The notes beneath the pieces are model-generated. The model saw only the letters and a program-made list of their open reading frames with translations. It ran no database searches and had not been told where the DNA came from. DNA of 64,000 bases from Photobacterium sp. JCM 19050 (GTDB lineage: Bacteria > Pseudomonadota > Gammaproteobacteria > Enterobacterales > Vibrionaceae): assembly GCA_001310455.1 (NCBI GenBank), contig BAXG01000003.1, forward strand, positions 1-64,000. Reading direction: 5' to 3'. Below are positions 59,898-64,000 of this stretch, piece after piece. Position numbers and translations under genes: made by a program. How positions within the stretch are numbered: position 1 is the first letter of the stretch; the number at the start of each line of letters is the position of its first letter.

Positions 59898-61217
59898 ATG
59901 ATAGATTTCGCGGGCTTTTGTATTTTGGTTTGGATAATACGGATGAATGTTGGATTTTTCTTTATCTCTCTGTTTGCAGGCATTGCGGGAGTGCTTATTG
60001 GCTATTGTTTACTGCCGTTTTTTGCTTTTCTCGACTTGCCCCTCATTTTTTCGGCCTTTGACATTGCAATGCATAACAAAAAGGAGTGGGCAACAGCGGC
60101 AACATGGTTCGGCTCATTTGGAACATGGTTTGCCGCAATATTTACCGCGTTCACACTTATCTTTCTTATCTGTCAGAATGTAAAACTTAGAAAAGAGCAG
60201 GAAGAAGCAAAAAGAAGGCAAGAAAACGCAGATGAAAAGCAGCAGAACATGTGGGATAAGCAAGCAGAGATCATCGCGTTCCAAAAGTACCAAATGCATG
60301 TGCAGTCGTTTAACAGCATGTTGGACGATTTGGAGAACAGCTACCCCATCACGTTTTTCAATAGACATGACCTGTACCAGAAAATCTTTCACGGGAATGA
60401 TTTTTCTTCTTGTAATCTGAAACCCAAAATTACAGATGACTTCTCAGAGCAAAAAACAGGGAATTTGAACGACATAAGATATACTGTTAACCAACTTAAA
60501 AATGATTTGGAAAGTTTATCACATAAGAATGTAGGAGCTGGTGCGTGGACAGATACAGCTGATTTTCTGAAAGCCCTGCTATTTCTCACTTCCAAATTAC
60601 ATATAAATATCAATAAAAAAAGAGAAACTGGCGATATTTTATTCGTCATCGATAGTAATAACTACTTTCTGTTAAATGTTTTCGAGCCTAATAAGACCAT
60701 CAATCTAATAGAGGCTGTAGTGAATAGATTGATTGGTTTCTCTGGAGGGAAGGAATACCACCACTTTAAAATTACTCATCTTTCTGACTTGTCTTTGGAG
60801 CATCTGCTATTCATGGCATTTGGAGGGATAGGAGATATGCACCATGCCCATAAGGTTCATATTGATGAGAGTCTAAAAAGATATTTACCGACTCTCTATG
60901 AGCTTAGGGAACGCTTAATGAAACTCAATTATGCTGACTTGGATGGTTTCCTCGAGCTGTCTTACGTTCGTATGAATCTTGAGTTTTTATTCTATAGCAA
61001 GGAAGAAATTCTTATTCTGTCAGGATCAATGACTAATATGTATTTACTATTTTGTGACATTAGAAATGCATTGGCAGTATATGAAAATGAAGGCGGTGAG
61101 GACAAAAAAATAATAGATTTCCTGCCGTATTTTAGACAAACAGCAATAGAACTAAAAAGGATAAAAAATCGCTCTGAGAGTGTGTTGGCAGGACAGGAAC
61201 TTTCAGAAAAAGTCTGA
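59898..61217 (+). CDS. Two-helix membrane protein with coiled coil and large cytoplasmic domain, unknown
   Basis: 439 aa (424 if the ATG at 59943 is used), intact. Two membrane segments, GFFFISLFAGIAGVLIGYCL and WFGSFGTWFAAIFTAFTLIF, are followed by a charged coiled coil (KLRKEQEEAKRRQENADEKQ) and an approximately 300-residue helical domain with FQKYQMHVQSFNSMLDDLE. No enzyme motif is visible. It is AT-rich and lies among unknown small genes. Proteins with this plan occur among abortive-infection and retron-type membrane effectors, but I see no reverse transcriptase or toxin partner, so that reading is only a hypothesis. Confidence 0.7.
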   Translation: MIDFAGFCILVWIIRMNVGFFFISLFAGIAGVLIGYCLLPFFAFLDLPLIFSAFDIAMHNKKEWATAATWFGSFGTWFAAIFTAFTLIFLICQNVKLRKEQEEAKRRQENADEKQQNMWDKQAEIIAFQKYQMHVQSFNSMLDDLENSYPITFFNRHDLYQKIFHGNDFSSCNLKPKITDDFSEQKTGNLNDIRYTVNQLKNDLESLSHKNVGAGAWTDTADFLKALLFLTSKLHININKKRETGDILFVIDSNNYFLLNVFEPNKTINLIEAVVNRLIGFSGGKEYHHFKITHLSDLSLEHLLFMAFGGIGDMHHAHKVHIDESLKRYLPTLYELRERLMKLNYADLDGFLELSYVRMNLEFLFYSKEEILILSGSMTNMYLLFCDIRNALAVYENEGGEDKKIIDFLPYFRQTAIELKRIKNRSESVLAGQELSEKV

Positions 61218-61587
61218 ATTACCAGTTTCATGCATGCTTGCACGTCGCCTCGCACCTGTTCATTTATCCATTCTCGTGTTAGGCCGATCAGTTCTGGCAC
61301 GATTATGCCCCATTTTCAGTTACCGAACGCAGGCTGCCGCAACTCTCAAACATAGGTTTTCCGATAGATTTTCTCATGGTAAAACATGAAGCATGGCATT
61401 AGTTGAAATGTCCTCAAGTAGGCTCTTTCACTAGCACTATTTCGAGACCCAGTAAATTGTTTAAATCCGCGAAATACAGATGCAACCCTATCGATATTTA
61501 AACACCAATTACCTGATTTTAAATAACAATTGACATTGTGACCGCTTGATGTACTTTAAAGAAATGCTATTAAATGGGTTCTAGTGC
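61218..61587. other. Intergenic region without a gene
   Basis: 370 nt. The first half has mixed composition with no long frame, and the second half is AT-rich. It contains GCCCCATTTTCAGTTACC, the possible partner of 59709. No terminator is clear. Confidence 0.4.
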
Positions 61588-61824
61588 ATGAGTGAGTTTG
61601 ATGAGATTTTTGATCGGTTGCCTGATGAGTTTGGACGTGAACACATAGACCCTTTGGCGAAATCATATGGATATGGAGTTGCCCAACTTCGCTATATATA
61701 TCAAGCAGCAAGCTCAAAATATAGAAATATGGGTTTTTACTGGTGCAAGAACCTACCACCGAGAAATAGTAATACTCAACGTTCTTATATAGGCTCTGGC
61801 TCTCGTTTCAGCTTAAAACCATAA
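61588..61824 (+). CDS. Small hypothetical protein
   Basis: 78 aa, MSEFDEIFDRLPDEFGREHI then DPLAKSYGYGVAQLRYIYQA. The first half is acidic and the second basic. No clear ribosome-binding site is present (GGGTTC only). I recognise no family. It belongs to the AT-rich accessory patch. Confidence 0.4.
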   Translation: MSEFDEIFDRLPDEFGREHIDPLAKSYGYGVAQLRYIYQAASSKYRNMGFYWCKNLPPRNSNTQRSYIGSGSRFSLKP

Positions 61825-61962
61825 TGCCCCAAGACGATTGTTCGTGATGCATTTTACCTAAGAAACGGCTGTGATTCAGGCATTTCTATTAGTTTGGGCT
61901 AGTAAACGCCCGTTATACAAGTGTTAGCTCTCTCAACCATTAACTCAATATAGAGGTAAAAT

Positions 61963-62547
61963 TTGAGTTTTAAGTATTATGTGGATGTACTTAGTTCAGT
62001 CGCATCGATTGTAGCGATCGTATCAGTCCTTATCGCTTGGTATCGAAGTCGACTAAAGCCGTTAAAACTAAAAAGAGTCTTGGTCCATAAAAAGAAAACT
62101 TCTACGACATTTTTCCTCTACTTTATAAACCGCCAAGCTTATCCAGTAAAAATTAAGAACCTAAAATGCTTCACTAAAGTGACATTCCAAGTATCACAAA
62201 AGAACAACTGTCGTCCCGAAAGATTACAGAAGTTGGATTACGATGATTTTGTATTTCAAACTCAAGATGAATATGAAATAGAAGCACATGCTGACTGTTC
62301 TATAAAGATACAATGCGATGAACAGATTGCCGTCGATTCAGATAAGTTTGTTGTCTCAACTCAGACATCTCACGGTTATCACTTATTGAAAGTTCGAGAC
62401 ATTGATATTGTTCATATGGGAACTGTTTCGGTTGGATATCTAGTGCCTTTTGAAGAAACATTCGACAGCAAGATTAAAGCTAGAGCATATCATACATTTT
62501 CTATCGTGCGTTTTTATGTTCGCAAACTCTTCATAAAAGAGAGCTAA
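61963..62547 (+). CDS. Hypothetical protein with one N-terminal membrane segment
   Basis: 194 aa, intact. The TTG start is set by AGAGGT 5 nt upstream (61952-61957). One membrane helix (LSSVASIVAIVSVLIAWYRS) is followed by a basic stretch (RLKPLKLKRVLVHKKKTSTT) and a beta-rich domain (FFLYFINRQAYPVKIKNLKC ... IEAHADCSIKIQCDEQIAVD). No family is recognised. It is followed by its own terminator and is AT-rich, so it is likely acquired. Confidence 0.65.
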   Translation: MSFKYYVDVLSSVASIVAIVSVLIAWYRSRLKPLKLKRVLVHKKKTSTTFFLYFINRQAYPVKIKNLKCFTKVTFQVSQKNNCRPERLQKLDYDDFVFQTQDEYEIEAHADCSIKIQCDEQIAVDSDKFVVSTQTSHGYHLLKVRDIDIVHMGTVSVGYLVPFEETFDSKIKARAYHTFSIVRFYVRKLFIKES

Positions 62548-62558
62548 AAAATATGAAT

Positions 62559-62595
62559 AAGTGTCGCACGGCCGGCACTTTATTTGTGTTTTTAA
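62559..62595 (+). terminator. Terminator of the 61963 gene
   Basis: AAGTGTCG-CACGGC-CGGCACTT pairs over 8 bp with one wobble, then TATTTGTGTTTTT. Confidence 0.75.
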
Positions 62596-62850
62596 CAAGC
62601 CCGTCCTTTTATTAAGTAAATTGCTCGGATGCGTACGGGAAGGTCAGTCGCTCATCTCAGAATGATAGGCGAACTCCGCCATAGTTTTAGTTATCCGAAT
62701 TTAACGGTTTAGTGCGCTAACTCTAACTGATTTCTGTCCCAAAGTGAGTTGTGTTGTCCACCTTTTCAACAATTATTATTCCTGCCCAGGCTAGAATTCA
62801 GTGCGGTGTGCTATTCGGGGCTATGTAAACGAGGAAGTGGACACGGAGCA
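62596..62850. other. Intergenic region at the right edge of the accessory patch
   Basis: About 255 nt with no gene, tRNA or clear repeat. Confidence 0.4.
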
Positions 62851-62873
62851 AAAAAGGGGCCGAAGCCCCTTTC
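62851..62873 (-). terminator. Terminator of pgpB
   Basis: On the minus strand, AAAGGGGC-TTCG-GCCCCTTTTTT, 12 nt after the stop. Confidence 0.9.
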
Positions 62874-62884
62874 CATCAAGCGGT

Positions 62885-63619
62885 TTAAGCCTTTCGCCGG
62901 TGAAGAACCCGGTTAACAACGTTCACAAACACCGGAACTAACAGGCAAATCACTGTTGCAAAGGCTACGGACCCGAAGAGGTCAGCCGGCCAGTGCATTC
63001 CCAGCCACAGACGGCTTGTGGCAACCATTCCGGCCCAGCCAACAATAAGCATTGCACTCAGGCGGTAGCCTTCAGCCAGAAGTAGACCGCCCCAAAAGAC
63101 GGCAACTGCCGCAGCAAAAATAGTATGGCCGGAGGGGAATGAATAATTGGTTTCACCTTGCCAGTGTTGTAAGCGCCAGTGGCTTACCAACCCTTCTGCA
63201 CTTTTTACTACCTCTTCACGCTGTGAGGGGGTGATTTGGTAAAACTGTGCTTCTGAATCCACTTTGCCCAGTTCAGTCAGCACCTGTGAATAAGGGCGAG
63301 GCTCCTGAGTAACCTTTTTCAATACCGTTTTGGTAACCAGGCTGCCACCCAAGACAAAACCAAAACATAACAGGGCAACCAGAATGCGATCGCGTGACCA
63401 GCGCAAGGCAAAGGGGACCAGGCACAGCAGTGCGGTGGTAATCAGGAAGCCTTCTTTACCGGCAGACCAGGAAAGCACCGAAAACAGCAGGCCGGATGAA
63501 TCAGACACAGGGCCGGTAAATCCTGTGCCTTTTAAAAGGAATGTGGAAACGGCGATAAAACATGCCAACACTGCAGAGCATATTAAGCCGTATTTATTTC
63601 TAAAAACCATATTACGCAT
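62885..63619 (-). CDS. pgpB: PgpB-type PAP2 phosphatase
   Basis: Dephosphorylates phosphatidylglycerophosphate and probably undecaprenyl pyrophosphate at the inner membrane. It is intact at 244 aa with six helices. The three PAP2 motifs are KKVTQEPRP, YSFPSGHT and SRLWLGMHWPAD. The long periplasmic insert between motifs 1 and 2 (about 60 residues, ending WRLQHWQGETN) is the mark of PgpB. Two ATGs (63619 and 63610) compete for the start. Confidence 0.9.
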   Translation of the reverse strand: MRNMVFRNKYGLICSAVLACFIAVSTFLLKGTGFTGPVSDSSGLLFSVLSWSAGKEGFLITTALLCLVPFALRWSRDRILVALLCFGFVLGGSLVTKTVLKKVTQEPRPYSQVLTELGKVDSEAQFYQITPSQREEVVKSAEGLVSHWRLQHWQGETNYSFPSGHTIFAAAVAVFWGGLLLAEGYRLSAMLIVGWAGMVATSRLWLGMHWPADLFGSVAFATVICLLVPVFVNVVNRVLHRRKA

Positions 63620-63845
63620 CGCTTAAATTTATCGTAACAAATATCATAATTCGTTTAAGCGGTGAATTTTACGACGTTTCGTCAGAAAAGGGATATTTTT
63701 TAGTTAAGAGCCGAAAAATGGCAGTACAAAGCATTGGAAAAGTAGGGGGATCGCGCTATAAATTCCTTACATTCTGAGCCTGAATCGCATCCCAAGTCTT
63801 CGCAATGTCAGGCCACTCTCATTTCATTCATATGGGTGATTAATC

Positions 63846-64000
63846 GTGAAAAAACGTGTACTTCTGGCAATGGTTCTGCCTGCATTTATGGCTGCGTGTT
63901 CAAGCACTGGTGGCGATATGAACAAAGTAACTGAAGCACAACTGGCACAGAACTGGTGCTGACTTCTATCGACGGCCAACAGGTTGCCAAGGATGAAAGC
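63846..64000 (+). CDS. META-domain (HslJ-like) lipoprotein, partial at window end, one frame break
   Basis: The GTG at 63846 starts MKKRVLLAMVLPAFMAAC, a lipoprotein signal with Cys18. The frame stops at TGCTGA near 63960. One G restored (TGGGTG) gives LAQNWVLTSIDGQQVAKDES, the opening strand of a META/HslJ domain. The rest lies outside the window. HslJ-like proteins are linked to envelope or antibiotic stress. Confidence 0.65.

Noticed and set aside
59898..61217. Retron effector
   Set aside because: No reverse transcriptase and no msr/msd-like inverted repeat next to it, so only the general plan of the protein is similar.
61860..61962. Possible integron attC site (AACGCCCGTTATACAAGTGTTAGC) near the small unknown genes
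   Set aside because: No second core site, no repeated attC-like element and no integrase. The 7-bp core does not fit GTTRRRY.
1..64000. Insertion sequences, prophage, CRISPR arrays, tRNA and rRNA genes
   Set aside because: No transposase or integrase motifs, no regular direct repeats with spacers, and no cloverleaf or rRNA-like stretches were recognised by reading.

Overview
The window reads as a chromosomal segment of a marine-type gammaproteobacterium with moderate GC. Gcl/Hyi/GlxR, GuaD, NupC, ModF and PgpB resemble enteric or Vibrio-type proteins. A FagA-FumC pair, a DUF3332 lipoprotein, an MshA-like pilin and many TRAP carriers suggest an order near Vibrionales/Oceanospirillales. I cannot fix the genus. 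I found no rRNA, tRNA, CRISPR array, transposase or integrase.

Layout. (1) 0.1-6.5 kb: glyoxylate assimilation. glxR, hyi and gcl are on the minus strand, divergent from malate synthase (aceB), followed by a GntR regulator. (2) 6.7-8.6 kb: a Cache-type chemoreceptor. (3) 9.1-15.2 kb: purine catabolism xdhA-xdhB-xdhC-guaD, behind a RutR-like palindrome. (4) 15.3-20.1 kb: a PEP-CTERM protein, a GIN-domain protein, an orphan MshA-like pilin, a small unknown protein and the nucleoside transporter nupC. (5) 20.8-38.7 kb: a sugar-acid region with two FadR-type regulators, a TRAP carrier, ManD-type mannonate dehydratase, a diguanylate cyclase, an SMP-30 lactonase, uronate dehydrogenase, an RraA-like aldolase, an aldose epimerase, an alpha-ketoglutarate-semialdehyde-type dehydrogenase, an enolase-superfamily acid-sugar dehydratase and a TctCBA carrier. 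(6) 38.8-43.0 kb: fagA-fumC behind a Fur box, Tat-exported PhoD and a DUF3332 lipoprotein. (7) 43.3-54.6 kb: signalling and C4-type metabolism. It holds a FIST protein with a diguanylate cyclase, a histidine kinase/response regulator/3-hydroxybutyrate dehydrogenase operon divergent from a second TRAP carrier, and a REC-GGDEF-EAL protein with an HPt protein. (8) 54.9-59.6 kb: DUF3429, NnrU, ModF-like ABC ATPase, SlyD-like FKBP, hemolysin III and YaiI. (9) 59.6-62.6 kb: an AT-rich accessory patch of unknown genes. (10) 62.9 kb to the end: PgpB and the start of a META-domain lipoprotein.

How the genes fit together. Purines arriving through NupC can be deaminated and oxidised (GuaD, XdhABC). The glyoxylate at the end of that route can be taken up by Gcl/Hyi/GlxR or by malate synthase. 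Uronates can enter by the TRAP or Tct carriers. They can then be reduced and dehydrated (ManD) or oxidised (Udh, lactonase, dehydratase, semialdehyde dehydrogenase) toward 2-oxoglutarate. No obvious 5-keto-4-deoxyglucarate dehydratase is present, and an RraA-like aldolase sits inside the cluster.

Quality warning. About 28 genes carry a reading-frame break, about 40 breaks in total. In nearly every case restoring one base, usually in a short G/C run, gives a full-length conserved protein. This looks like uncorrected indel error in the assembly, not mass pseudogenisation. I give these genes as whole CDS with the break described.
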